Notes under the pieces: generated by a model
Told to the model about the DNA's origin: nothing
Databases searched by the model: none
What the model saw: only the letters and a program-made list of their open reading frames with translations
Source of the DNA: an uncultured Acidimicrobiales bacterium
Lineage (GTDB): Bacteria; Actinomycetota; Acidimicrobiia; Acidimicrobiales; SHLQ01
Assembly: GCA_937922235.1 (NCBI GenBank)
Contig: CAKZVC010000048.1
Location: forward strand, 52,513 to 116,512
Length of the DNA stretch: 64,000 bases
Direction of reading: 5' to 3'
Position numbers and translations under genes: made by a program
Shown: positions 16,431-24,660 of the stretch, piece by piece
How the letters are laid out: each line of letters begins with the position of its first letter
Position numbering within the stretch: position 1 is the first letter of the stretch

Positions 16431-17615
16431 TCAGCCGCCGGACGAGAATGCGCCGGCGAGCGAGTTCGGCGGGGTGGCGTCGTCGCGTGAATCGAGCCAG
16501 CCGTGCGGCAGTGCAACCCGCTTCGGGCCGTGGCTGTGACCACGGGTGAGGCGTGCGGCTCCGGGAGGGAACTCCTCGTCGGGAAGTGAGCTGAGAAGGT
16601 CGAGCATCTGCTCGCGGCTCTGCATCTGATTGATCTGCTGACGAAGCCCGCCGCCAACTGCGAAGCCCTTCAAGTACCAGCTGGTGTGCTTGCGGAAGTC
16701 GCGAGTACCGCGGTCGGTGCCCAGCCATTCGCAGAGCAGGTCGAGGTGGGTGGTCATGATCTTCACCACCCCGTGCAGGCTTGGTGCTGGGGTGATGTCT
16801 CGTCCGTCGAGGCCTTGGGTGAGCTCGCGGAACAGCCACGGTCGACCGAGGCAGCCACGGCCGATGACGACGCCGTCGCACCCGGTTTGCGTCATCATCT
16901 CGATGGCGTCTGAGGCTTCCCAGATGTCGCCGTTACCCAGTACGGGAATCGACGTGACGTGTTGCTTGAGCTCGGCGATGGTGTCCCAGCGGGCGGTGCC
17001 CGAGTACGCCTGTTCGGCGGTGCGAGCGTGGAGGGCGACAGCTGAGGCGCCTTCGTCCTCGGCGATCTTGCCCGTGTCGAGCATCGTGATGTGATCGTCG
17101 TCGATACCGATGCGGAACTTCAGAGTGACCGGAACATCGCCCGCGTTCGACACCATGGCGCGAACGATGTCGCGCAGGAGGTGGTGCCGCCACGGAAGGG
17201 CACTGCCGCCGCCGTGGCGAGTGATCTTCGCAACCGGGCAGCCGAGGTTCATGTCGATGTGATCGACCGAGCCTTCGCCAACGAGCTTCTTGACCGCCTC
17301 GCCAATCCAATACGGATCGGTGCCGTACAGCTGGATGCTGCGAGGCGTTTCGCCCTCGGCGTAGCGAGCCGAGTGCATCATCTTCTTGTGGCCCTCCATG
17401 AGGGCGCGGGCGGTGATCATCTGGTTGACGTACAACCCACCGACGGCCGTGACGGCATCGCCGGGTGCGGGGTTGGTGTCGTCGTAGGCCATCTCGTTAC
17501 CGAAGCGTCGGCACAAGGTTCGGTAGGGCGCGGTGGTCACGCCCGCCATCGGCGCGAGCACGACGGGAGGAGTTACGGTCATCCGACCGATCTGCAGTGA
17601 TGTTGGCACGTCCAC
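16431..17615 (-). CDS. dus: tRNA-dihydrouridine synthase (DusB-like)
   Basis: About 394 residues. TIM-barrel FMN enzyme: VLAPMAGVTTAPYRTLCRRFG near the N-terminus, the catalytic-cysteine motif NLGCPVAKITRHGGGSAL, KFRIGIDDDH, HARTAEQAYSGTA, GNGDIWEA and the FMN phosphate-binding GCDGVVIGRGCLGRPWLF. It reduces uridines in tRNA to dihydrouridine using NADPH. Start taken as GTG 17615 (GTG 17609 equally possible) because homologues begin just before TSLQIG; the open frame further upstream is not conserved-looking. It is divergent from the kinase gene. Confidence 0.9.
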   Translation of the reverse strand: MDVPTSLQIGRMTVTPPVVLAPMAGVTTAPYRTLCRRFGNEMAYDDTNPAPGDAVTAVGGLYVNQMITARALMEGHKKMMHSARYAEGETPRSIQLYGTDPYWIGEAVKKLVGEGSVDHIDMNLGCPVAKITRHGGGSALPWRHHLLRDIVRAMVSNAGDVPVTLKFRIGIDDDHITMLDTGKIAEDEGASAVALHARTAEQAYSGTARWDTIAELKQHVTSIPVLGNGDIWEASDAIEMMTQTGCDGVVIGRGCLGRPWLFRELTQGLDGRDITPAPSLHGVVKIMTTHLDLLCEWLGTDRGTRDFRKHTSWYLKGFAVGGGLRQQINQMQSREQMLDLLSSLPDEEFPPGAARLTRGHSHGPKRVALPHGWLDSRDDATPPNSLAGAFSSGG

Positions 17616-17680
17616 CCATCTAGTGTGCCCGAGCGGAGCTAGAAAGGTGGACACAGATCGGACGAGAGGGGACGCACAAT

Positions 17681-18541
17681 ATGGCCGCAATTGCTGTTGG
17701 TCGACAGTTCGGTCCCTACCTGATCCAAGACATCTTGGGAAAGGGTGCGTCTGCCACGGTGTACGTCGGGCGCCGTTCCGATGGTGTCGATGTTGCGGTG
17801 AAGGTGCTGTCGACGTTCGCCATGGGCAACGCCGACTTCCGTCGCGCTGTGCCACGCGAGTTCAACGCCATGACCAAGATCGACCACCCGGCGGTCATCA
17901 CGGCAAACAAGATGGGCACGATTGCTGACGTGTTGTTCATCGAGATGGAGTGGATCGACGGTTCGACGCTCGCTGGCGAGATGAGCGCTGGCAAACCGCT
18001 CGACCTGCATCGGGCAGCAGAGCTCGGGGCCGCCGTGGCGGACGGGTTGCAGGCCTGTCACGACGCGGGGGTCGTGCATCGTGACGTTAAACCATCGAAC
18101 ATCTTGCTCCGGTCGAACGGCTCGCCCGTGCTGTTCGACTTTGGCTTGGCTCAAGATGCCGCTGACCCCCACGCCGAACCCGGACGACTGTATGCAACCA
18201 CGATGACCGCCTCGCCTGAGCAGATCGCTGCACGAGGCATGGTCGACGGTCGGGCCGACGTGTACGCCCTTGGCGTGACCCTCTATCGAATGATGACCGG
18301 CAGCTTGCCCTTCGTTGGCGAACGAATGGACATGCTCCGCATGCACGCCGAGGCCGAACCACCCGTGCCGAGCTCGGTCAACAAGAAGCTCAAACCCGAG
18401 ATCGATGAGCTGTTGCTCACTGCGTTGCAGAAGAACCCTGACGACCGCTTCGCTACCGCTGCTGTGTTTGCTGACGCGATCCGCGGATTGAGTAACGACG
18501 CGCTCACCCCGCAAAAGCGAAGCTGGTTGGGTCGCTCCTAA
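17681..18541 (+). CDS. Hanks-type serine/threonine protein kinase, soluble
   Basis: 286 residues containing only a kinase domain. Glycine loop GKGASATVYVG (20-30), ATP lysine K41 in VAVKVL, catalytic loop HRDVKPSN with Asp135, and DFG at 153-155. The APE motif reads SPEQ, as in PknB-type kinases. No transmembrane helix, PASTA or other sensor domain follows, unlike PknA/PknB, so it acts in the cytoplasm. The heliorhodopsin gene follows 48 bp downstream on the same strand. A shared transcript is possible and a functional link is speculative. Confidence 0.92.
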   Translation: MAAIAVGRQFGPYLIQDILGKGASATVYVGRRSDGVDVAVKVLSTFAMGNADFRRAVPREFNAMTKIDHPAVITANKMGTIADVLFIEMEWIDGSTLAGEMSAGKPLDLHRAAELGAAVADGLQACHDAGVVHRDVKPSNILLRSNGSPVLFDFGLAQDAADPHAEPGRLYATTMTASPEQIAARGMVDGRADVYALGVTLYRMMTGSLPFVGERMDMLRMHAEAEPPVPSSVNKKLKPEIDELLLTALQKNPDDRFATAAVFADAIRGLSNDALTPQKRSWLGRS

Positions 18542-18589
18542 GCGAGGGTTGCTGTCGTACGCTCTCGTCGCACTGCGGAGGAGCATGAC

Positions 18590-19414
18590 ATGGCAACACT
18601 TGATTTCGACCGTGAGACGGTGGAGCTCACCGACGAGAGGGCTGCTGGTCTTCGAAAGCTCAACATTGGAGCCGGACTGCTGCACTTCGTCACCGGCGTC
18701 GTGATGATCGTCGTAGGCGATCTCGACTTCGAGCTCCCGGTCGGTGGCTTCAACATCAGCGGCCCTCCCGGCACGCCGCTGAGCAACGGCGTATTGAACG
18801 AGTTCTTCGGAATCCCGCTCGCTATTGGAGTGGCGTCGTTCTCGTTGCTCTCGGCCTTCTTTCACTTCCTCATCGCCATCCCGGCGTTCCGTGGCTACAC
18901 GCGAGAATTGCGTCGGGGACGAAACCGATTCCGCTGGGTTGAATACTCTCTGTCCTCAACGCTGATGATCGTGCTGATCGGCGCCACCACTGGCATCATC
19001 GACCTGGCCGCACTGATCGCGCTGGCCTTCGCCAACATCTCGATGATCCTGTTCGGGTGGATCATGGAGATGGTGAACGTCACTGGCGACGAGGCGCCAA
19101 CTGGCAAGGTGTGGTTCACCCCGTTCTGGATGGGCTGCATTGCTGGCATTGGCCCGTGGCTCGCCATTCTCGTTCCGCTGTGGTTCAACCTCCAGCAGGA
19201 TGGAGCGCAAGGCCCGCCCGGGTTCGTCTACGGCATCATCGTGTCGATCTTCATCTTCTTCAACACGTTCGCCATCAACCAGTGGCTGCAATACAAGCGG
19301 GTGGGGAAGTGGGCCGACTACCTCCACGGCGAGAAGGTTTACATCATCTTGAGCTTCATCGCGAAGAGCGTGCTCGCGTGGCAGATCTTCGCCAACACGC
19401 TCATCCCGACCTGA
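18590..19414 (+). CDS. Heliorhodopsin
   Basis: 274 residues with seven predicted membrane helices. The Schiff-base lysine is K259 in SFIAKSVLAWQIF of the last helix. The counterion glutamate is E118 in the helix-C motif RWVEYSLSSTLMI. Two internal histidines, H32 (GLLHF) and H92 (FFHFL), match in spacing the His pair described for heliorhodopsin 48C12 (H23, H80, E107, K241). ISMILFGW is also family-like. Heliorhodopsins bind retinal, have inverted topology (N-terminus inside) and slow photocycles; most do not pump ions and their function is debated. SD GGAG precedes ATG 18590. No retinal-synthesis gene (blh, crtY) is in the window. Confidence 0.93.
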   Translation: MATLDFDRETVELTDERAAGLRKLNIGAGLLHFVTGVVMIVVGDLDFELPVGGFNISGPPGTPLSNGVLNEFFGIPLAIGVASFSLLSAFFHFLIAIPAFRGYTRELRRGRNRFRWVEYSLSSTLMIVLIGATTGIIDLAALIALAFANISMILFGWIMEMVNVTGDEAPTGKVWFTPFWMGCIAGIGPWLAILVPLWFNLQQDGAQGPPGFVYGIIVSIFIFFNTFAINQWLQYKRVGKWADYLHGEKVYIILSFIAKSVLAWQIFANTLIPT

Positions 19415-19423
19415 CCAACAGGG

Positions 19424-19996
19424 TTAGAGAAACTCGGCGAGCACCGTTCGGAGCCGGAACCGAGGTAGGCCAATGACGTTGTCGTAGCTGCCTTCGATCG
19501 AGGTGACGAACGCCCCGCCGCGGCCTTGCATTGCGTAGGCGCCCGCCTTGTCTGCAGGCTCGCCCGTACTGATGTACCAGCTGATGTCATCGTCGGTGAG
19601 CTCGGCGAAGTGCACCACAGTCGTTTCGACGAACGACGTGGTCTGTCCTGCGGCGCGTACCGCCACCCCGGTCATGACCTCATGTGTCCGTCCGGCGAGC
19701 TGACGCAACATCGTGGCCGCGTGGGCATCGTCGGTGGGCTTGCCGAGGAGGTCGCCGTCGATGGTCACGATCGTGTCCGCCGAGATCACGATGTCACCCT
19801 CCGCGGCTTCGCACGCCGCACCTTTGGCTAAGGCCAGGCGTTCGACATGCGCTGCTGGCTGCTCATCAGGGAGTGGGGTCTCGTCGATGTTGGTTGGCCG
19901 AACGACGGGGTCGAGACCAAGTTCTTGGAGAAGCGCGCTCCTCCGGGGTGAACCAGAGGCAAGAATGAGAGCCACGGGCACACGGTAGTCACACAT
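19424..19996 (-). CDS. maf: Maf-like nucleoside triphosphate pyrophosphatase
   Basis: 190 residues. The start LILASGSPRRSALLQELG carries the family motif SxSPRR; VRPTNIDET, the base of the active site SADTIVTIDGDLLGKP, GRTHEVMTGV and YAMQGRGGAFV complete the Maf signature. These enzymes hydrolyse non-canonical or excess NTPs (dTTP/UTP in the YhdE branch) to the monophosphate and can affect septum formation. Stop lies 9 bp from the convergent heliorhodopsin gene. The ATG at 19996 or a GTG a few codons later could be the start. Confidence 0.93.
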   Translation of the reverse strand: MCDYRVPVALILASGSPRRSALLQELGLDPVVRPTNIDETPLPDEQPAAHVERLALAKGAACEAAEGDIVISADTIVTIDGDLLGKPTDDAHAATMLRQLAGRTHEVMTGVAVRAAGQTTSFVETTVVHFAELTDDDISWYISTGEPADKAGAYAMQGRGGAFVTSIEGSYDNVIGLPRFRLRTVLAEFL

Positions 19997-20077
19997 CGGA
20001 CCTCTTCAGCGGCTCCGGTGATTTGCCGATAGGTCCCCATCCCCCGAAGTGCCACCCCCTGAACTGAAGGAAATGAC

Positions 20078-21076
20078 ATGGGCGAGACAGTCTTAGTAAC
20101 CGGTGGAGCTGGTTACATCGGTAGCCATACCGCTTTGGCGTTGATCAAGGCCGGTCACTCGGTTGTTGTGATCGACAACTTCGTGAACTCCAAGCCCGGC
20201 GCACTCGATGTCGTGAGCGACATCACTGGCGAATCGATCGTCACGGTTGATGGCGATGCGCGCGATGTTGACCTTGTCGAGAAGACCCTGCGCGATAACA
20301 ACGTCACCGCGGTCATCCACATGGCGGCCTTGAAGGCAGTTGGCGAGTCGGTCGAAATGCCGCTCGAGTACTACCGCAACAATCTCGAATCGTGCATGGC
20401 CACGCTGGAAGCGATGCGCAATGCCGAAGTGTGGAAGTTCGTCTTCTCGTCCTCGGCCACGGTCTACGGCGACCCCGAGAGCTGCCCGATCCCCGAGACC
20501 GCTTCGATCGGCGCGACGAACCCGTACGGCATGACCAAAGAGATGATCGAGGTCATCATTCGCGACCTCGCCGCATCAGATGATCGCTGGAAGGTGACGT
20601 CGCTGCGCTACTTCAACCCGGTGGGTGCCCACGAGAGTGGCCGTATCTCTGAAGCTCCTGTTGGCCGCCCGAACAACCTGATGCCGATGATTATGGAAGT
20701 GGCCACGGGCAAGCGTGAGAAGGTCATGGTGTTTGGCGACGATTGGCCAACTCCAGACGGCACCGGCGTGCGCGACTACATCCACATCATGGACTTGGTC
20801 GAAGGCCACGTCGCTGCACTCGAGCACCTCGACAACCAGGACGGCTACGACGTCTACAACCTCGGCCAAGGCAAGGGCACGAGCGTGCTCGAGCTCATCG
20901 CCGCCGTAGAAGAAGCCACCGGTATGACGATTCCCTACGAGGTAACCGGCCGGCGCGCAGGCGACATCGCCGAGTGCACCGCCGATCCAACCAAGGCAAA
21001 CGAAGTCCTCGGCTGGAAGACCATCCGCACCGTCGCCCAAGCGTCGAAGGACGCCTGGAATTCTCAGAGCTCTTAG
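20078..21076 (+). CDS. galE: UDP-glucose 4-epimerase
   Basis: 332 residues, extended SDR fold. NAD-binding TGGAGYIGSHTA, catalytic SSSATVYG serine and the YxxxK pair Tyr150/Lys154 in NPYGMTKE; the C-terminal region has the nucleotide-sugar site (PNNLMPMIMEVA, GTGVRDYIHI). It interconverts UDP-glucose and UDP-galactose for envelope glycans. SD GAAGGAA precedes the ATG. The gene stands alone; a hairpin overlaps the end. Confidence 0.95.
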   Translation: MGETVLVTGGAGYIGSHTALALIKAGHSVVVIDNFVNSKPGALDVVSDITGESIVTVDGDARDVDLVEKTLRDNNVTAVIHMAALKAVGESVEMPLEYYRNNLESCMATLEAMRNAEVWKFVFSSSATVYGDPESCPIPETASIGATNPYGMTKEMIEVIIRDLAASDDRWKVTSLRYFNPVGAHESGRISEAPVGRPNNLMPMIMEVATGKREKVMVFGDDWPTPDGTGVRDYIHIMDLVEGHVAALEHLDNQDGYDVYNLGQGKGTSVLELIAAVEEATGMTIPYEVTGRRAGDIAECTADPTKANEVLGWKTIRTVAQASKDAWNSQSS

Positions 21077-21319
21077 CTGGCAGCGACTCCGTCGCGATTC
21101 TGCCAGCACGATCTCTGACTGCTTGTCGCCTCCGGCGGCCGTTCATTCGCCACGGAGGCTGTACGCCGGAGGCGCCGTCAACCGTGCGCGCGACGCGCGC
21201 GAGCGCCGCCTCCGGCGCCCAGGCTGCGTGCCGCTTGAACGCTCCCCGAAGGGGACGAGCAGCTCTGAACCGTGCCGCCAAAATCGCGGCGGAGCCGCTG
21301 GTGGCTAAGGATCAGAGAG
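21076..21319. other. Intergenic region with terminator hairpin and GC-rich inverted repeats
   Basis: GCTGGCAG (21076-21083) pairs with CTGCCAGC (21100-21107), with CGAC/GTCG inside, just at the galE stop; it is the likely galE terminator. The remaining 200 bp are very GC-rich with short repeats of the type GCCTCCGGCGGC. No credible gene seen. Confidence 0.55.
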
Positions 21320-21955
21320 TTACAGAATTCGGCGGTCTGCGGCCCAGCGGGTGAGTTCGTTGCGGTTGGAGAGTTGGAGTTTGCGCAGCACTGCGCTGGC
21401 GTGTGACTCGACAGTTTTGATCGAGATCGTGAGACGTCGGGCAATTTCCTTGTAGGCGTAGCCGCGGGCGAGAAGGCGCATGACCTCTTGTTCGCGGTTC
21501 GTGAGCTGATCGAGTTCGGGGTCGGCTGTTGGGGTTTCGAGCTCGGTGGAGAAGGCGTCGAGCACAAAGCCAGCAAGCCGCGGAGAGAAGACGGCATCGC
21601 CGGTGGCGACTCGTTTGACGGCGTCGACAAGCTCGTCGCCGCTGGTTGCCTTGGTGATGTAGCCGCGAGCTCCCGAACGAATGACTTCGATGACGTCTTC
21701 GGCAGCGTCAGAAACCGACAGCGCTAAGAAGACGGTGGTGACGCCGCGCTCGACGCATCCAGCGATCACGTTGGCGGCGGTGCCGCTCGGCAGGTGTACA
21801 TCGCACACAACAACGTCGGGCTTCTCACGAGCGATCACATCGACGGCATCAGGCACGTCGCCCGCCTCACCCACGATCGTGAAGTCGTTTTCGAGCTCGG
21901 CACGCACGCCAGCTCGGACGAGGGCGTGGTCGTCAACAAGAACGATGCGAGTCAT
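21320..21955 (-). CDS. NarL/LuxR-family response regulator
   Basis: 211 residues. Receiver domain with the acidic pair in VLVDDHALVR, phosphoacceptor Asp52 (VVVCDVHLPSG) and the lysine in YITKATSGDEL. The C-terminal LuxR helix-turn-helix runs LTNREQEVMRLLARGYAYKEIARRL followed by the recognition helix SIKTVESHASAVLRKL. Its ATG overlaps the stop of the kinase gene by 4 bp, so the two form an operon. The likely target is the divergent PspC-LiaF-like gene, by analogy with LiaSR systems (inference). Confidence 0.93.
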   Translation of the reverse strand: MTRIVLVDDHALVRAGVRAELENDFTIVGEAGDVPDAVDVIAREKPDVVVCDVHLPSGTAANVIAGCVERGVTTVFLALSVSDAAEDVIEVIRSGARGYITKATSGDELVDAVKRVATGDAVFSPRLAGFVLDAFSTELETPTADPELDQLTNREQEVMRLLARGYAYKEIARRLTISIKTVESHASAVLRKLQLSNRNELTRWAADRRIL

Positions 21956-23184
21956 GCGGGTTGCTCCCCAATGGTGGTTGGCGTGGCGTCGACAGGTGGT
22001 GGCGTCGGGCTAATCGGTAGGACAAGTTCTACCTCTGTTCCGACCCCTCGGGTGGAGAAGATGGTTGCCGATCCGCCGGCGCGCTCCATCCGACCGAGGA
22101 TCGATTCGGACACACCACGACGATCGCTTCCGATATCGGCCATGTCGAACCCGGCCCCGGTGTCACGCACAAAGATCTCGATCGTGTCCGGAAGTCGTTC
22201 GATGAACACATCGATCTGCGTCTGCCCGGAGTGGATCGCAGCGTTCGTCATTGCTTCCCGAGTTGCCGCGATCAACTGTTCGACATCGCCGTGCACGGCA
22301 GCACCCGTGTCGCCCACAGCGACGACATCGATCTTCACGCCGTGGATCTCTTCGACCTCGGCCGCAGCGATTTCGATCGCCGGGCCAAGACGGATACCGC
22401 CGGGCTCGACGTCGGCCGACCCGTATAGCCAGTTGCGAAGCTCGCGTTCTTGCTGGCGTGCGAGTTGAGCTGTCTTCACCGGGTCGCCGGCGTTGCGCTG
22501 GATAAGCGTGAGTGTCTGGAGAACCGAGTCATGGAGATGTGCCGAGATGCGCGCCCGCTCATCGACGCGGATTCGATCGGCGCGTTCGCCGTCGAGCGAA
22601 TGCGCCATCTGCACGACCGACGGTGCGGCGATCAGCACAACACCCGCAATAACTGCCAAACCAAAGACCAAGGCGATCAAGAACTGCACAGCCGAAACAT
22701 CCGACAGCGCGGCGAACGCCAACACGCCGCCCAAAGCGACCGAGAGCCCAGCGACAATGCGCACAACGATCGACATGCCTTCGCTGTTGCTGCCCCGAGT
22801 CCACGCAATCAGCGCTCCCGCAAGTACAAAGCCTGCTGGCCAGGTAAACGTGGTGATTGCCGTCGGGGCGATCTGGGCGAACAAGATCATGAGCCCGATC
22901 GTGATCAGGAGGATTGCGATATGGCGGTGAATGTTGGTGGCGCCCTTGCGGGTCGGGGAGTACGGGCTGAGTTGCGAAGGAGCGAAGAACGAAAGGATCG
23001 CCCACGCAATCACATAGAGGAGAAGGCCCCAACCAACAACCAGCGTGAGGGCGAACGCCACTCGAACAACGATTGGCTGGACGCCGAGCTCGCGGGCGAT
23101 GGCGGACGAGACGCCACCAACCCAACGGGAGTTCTGGTCGATGCGGGGGATCTGCCACACGGGACGCGGCAGCGAGGTATTCAT
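21952..23184 (-). CDS. PspC-domain sensor histidine kinase (LiaS/NarX-type)
   Basis: 410 residues. The N-terminus (about 10-70) is a PspC domain with the signature WVGGVSSAIARELGVQPIVVRVAF and a helix. Four further hydrophobic helices lie between about 87 and 195. The HisKA_3 phosphoacceptor is His218 in ARISAHLHDSVLQTLTLIQ, and the ATPase domain has VRDTGAGFD and a GVSESILGRME segment. PspC-containing kinases respond to membrane or envelope stress in actinobacteria (family knowledge). It is paired with the NarL-type regulator and divergent from a second PspC protein. Confidence 0.92.
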   Translation of the reverse strand: MNTSLPRPVWQIPRIDQNSRWVGGVSSAIARELGVQPIVVRVAFALTLVVGWGLLLYVIAWAILSFFAPSQLSPYSPTRKGATNIHRHIAILLITIGLMILFAQIAPTAITTFTWPAGFVLAGALIAWTRGSNSEGMSIVVRIVAGLSVALGGVLAFAALSDVSAVQFLIALVFGLAVIAGVVLIAAPSVVQMAHSLDGERADRIRVDERARISAHLHDSVLQTLTLIQRNAGDPVKTAQLARQQERELRNWLYGSADVEPGGIRLGPAIEIAAAEVEEIHGVKIDVVAVGDTGAAVHGDVEQLIAATREAMTNAAIHSGQTQIDVFIERLPDTIEIFVRDTGAGFDMADIGSDRRGVSESILGRMERAGGSATIFSTRGVGTEVELVLPISPTPPPVDATPTTIGEQPA

Positions 23185-23219
23185 GTGTCTATCTTCGCAG
23201 CTTCCGGTGGGTCAGGTCA

Positions 23220-23250
23220 TCAGGGGCAGACCCTGAGAGCACCCTGAGGG
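23220..23250. promoter_or_regulatory. Candidate operator between the divergent PspC genes
   Basis: TCAGGG (23220-23225) and CCCTGA (23231-23236) form an inverted repeat with a 5-bp spacer. ACCCTGAG at 23230-23237 recurs 11 bp later at 23241-23248. The cluster lies 36-66 bp upstream of the kinase gene and 75-105 bp upstream of the PspC-LiaF gene. It is a plausible NarL-family regulator site (inference). Confidence 0.45.
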
Positions 23251-23324
23251 TTATGGGGGAAACCAGGGCGCAATCCGTGGATCACCCAATAGGCAACGCA
23301 CGCCCGCTCCCGAAAGATGAGAGC

Positions 23325-24629
23325 ATGGAAAACACCAACGAAACCCCAAACCCAGAAAACGACAACGACTCCCTTGATGCAGAGGCCGGCGAACCTGCCG
23401 AGACCACCGAATTCAACGAAGTCACCGAGAACAACGACACCGAGAACAGGGACGCTGAGACCAACGAGACCGAGAACAGCAGCATCAACGATGCGGCGTT
23501 CACAGACCCCGATGAGCTTCTCGCCGCTGCCGCAGCAATCAACGAAGACCCAACCGAGTACATGACCACCGACGACTTCACGACAAGCGAGCCCTACACG
23601 GCCCCTCCCGGACCAGGTGCCTCAACGCCTCCGCCCGCTGCGCCGCAGTTCGTCGAAACCCGCCTCACCCGAGATCCCTACTCAAGCCTCGGAGGTGTCC
23701 TTTCGGGCATCGCCCACCGCTACGGATGGGACGTCGCCCTCACCCGCATTGCCTTTATTGTTGTGCTGTTGCTCTCCGGTGGCACCGCAATCCTGGCCTA
23801 CCTCCTGGCCTGGGTTGTTATCCCACGTGCGCAGTTCTGGCCACCAGCACAGCGCCACACGTCGCAGATCTCCGGCCGTGACCTCGGCATTGCGCTCCTC
23901 GCCTTGGCCGGTTTGATCACCATTGGCGTAGGCAGTGGCCAGTTCGCCGGCATTCTCGTGCCGCTCGCACTCGTCGGTGGCGGCGTCTGGCTCCTCAGCC
24001 AAAACCCCCGCAACGAAGAAACTGCTGCGCCGGCCCCAGCCTTCGCCGGAGCGAGCACCACCTACGGAACGGGCGGCGGTTCGCTTCCACCCGCCGATTT
24101 TGTTCGCCCATCAAACCCACAGTTCACCCCGCAGCCTGCACCGAAGCGCTCCCGCCGAGGCCGGGCGTTCATCGTGGCTGGCTTGGTCGCCCTCTTCGCC
24201 ATCCCCGTCGTTGCGATCGGCGGATTTGTTGCACTCGTTGCTATCGCTGGCGACAGTGCCGAATGGGAGTTCGATGGGGGCCAGAACTTCGACTACACCT
24301 TCACCACAGTCGACGAGATCCCCGCCGTGATCAGCGAGGATGAGGGCGAGCTCGTGATCGATCTCAGTGGAGTCGATTTCTCCGAGATCGACACCCCGGC
24401 CGAGCGGATCGAGCTCGATGCCGACCTCAACTTTGGGAAGCTCGAAGTGATCCTGCCCGCAGATGTTCGAGTGAACGTGGACGCCAGCGCCGACATCGTT
24501 GGCGCCGTCGACAGCTTGGGTAACGAGATGTCCGGCATTAGCCCTGACCTCAGCGCTGGCGATTCCGATCCACAACTCCAGCTCGATCTCAACGTCGAGG
24601 TTGGCGAAGTTGTTGTAACTCGGAACTAG
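23325..24629 (+). CDS. PspC-domain membrane protein with LiaF-like C-terminus
   Basis: 434 residues from ATG 23325; the upstream open frame overlaps the divergent promoter region and is rejected. Residues 1-95 are an acidic, Asn/Glu/Thr-rich disordered tail. A PspC domain follows (about 106-168: YSSLGGVLSGIAHRYGWDV and a helix), then two more helices (about 185-222) and another near 285-307 after a Pro/Ala-rich loop. The C-terminal 110 residues are strand-rich and repetitive (DLNFGKLEVILPADVRVNV), like the LiaF/DUF4097 beta-solenoid. LiaF proteins restrain the cognate kinase until envelope damage occurs; that role here is inferred from family and divergent layout. Confidence 0.85.
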   Translation: MENTNETPNPENDNDSLDAEAGEPAETTEFNEVTENNDTENRDAETNETENSSINDAAFTDPDELLAAAAAINEDPTEYMTTDDFTTSEPYTAPPGPGASTPPPAAPQFVETRLTRDPYSSLGGVLSGIAHRYGWDVALTRIAFIVVLLLSGGTAILAYLLAWVVIPRAQFWPPAQRHTSQISGRDLGIALLALAGLITIGVGSGQFAGILVPLALVGGGVWLLSQNPRNEETAAPAPAFAGASTTYGTGGGSLPPADFVRPSNPQFTPQPAPKRSRRGRAFIVAGLVALFAIPVVAIGGFVALVAIAGDSAEWEFDGGQNFDYTFTTVDEIPAVISEDEGELVIDLSGVDFSEIDTPAERIELDADLNFGKLEVILPADVRVNVDASADIVGAVDSLGNEMSGISPDLSAGDSDPQLQLDLNVEVGEVVVTRN

Positions 24630-24660
24630 TGCCCGGATTCAGTCGCACAGACGAAATAGC

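Noticed and set aside
17639..18865. 408-residue minus-strand frame opposite the kinase and heliorhodopsin
   Set aside because: Both plus-strand genes have complete family motifs; the reverse frame is a shadow rich in Ser/Arg/His with no motif.
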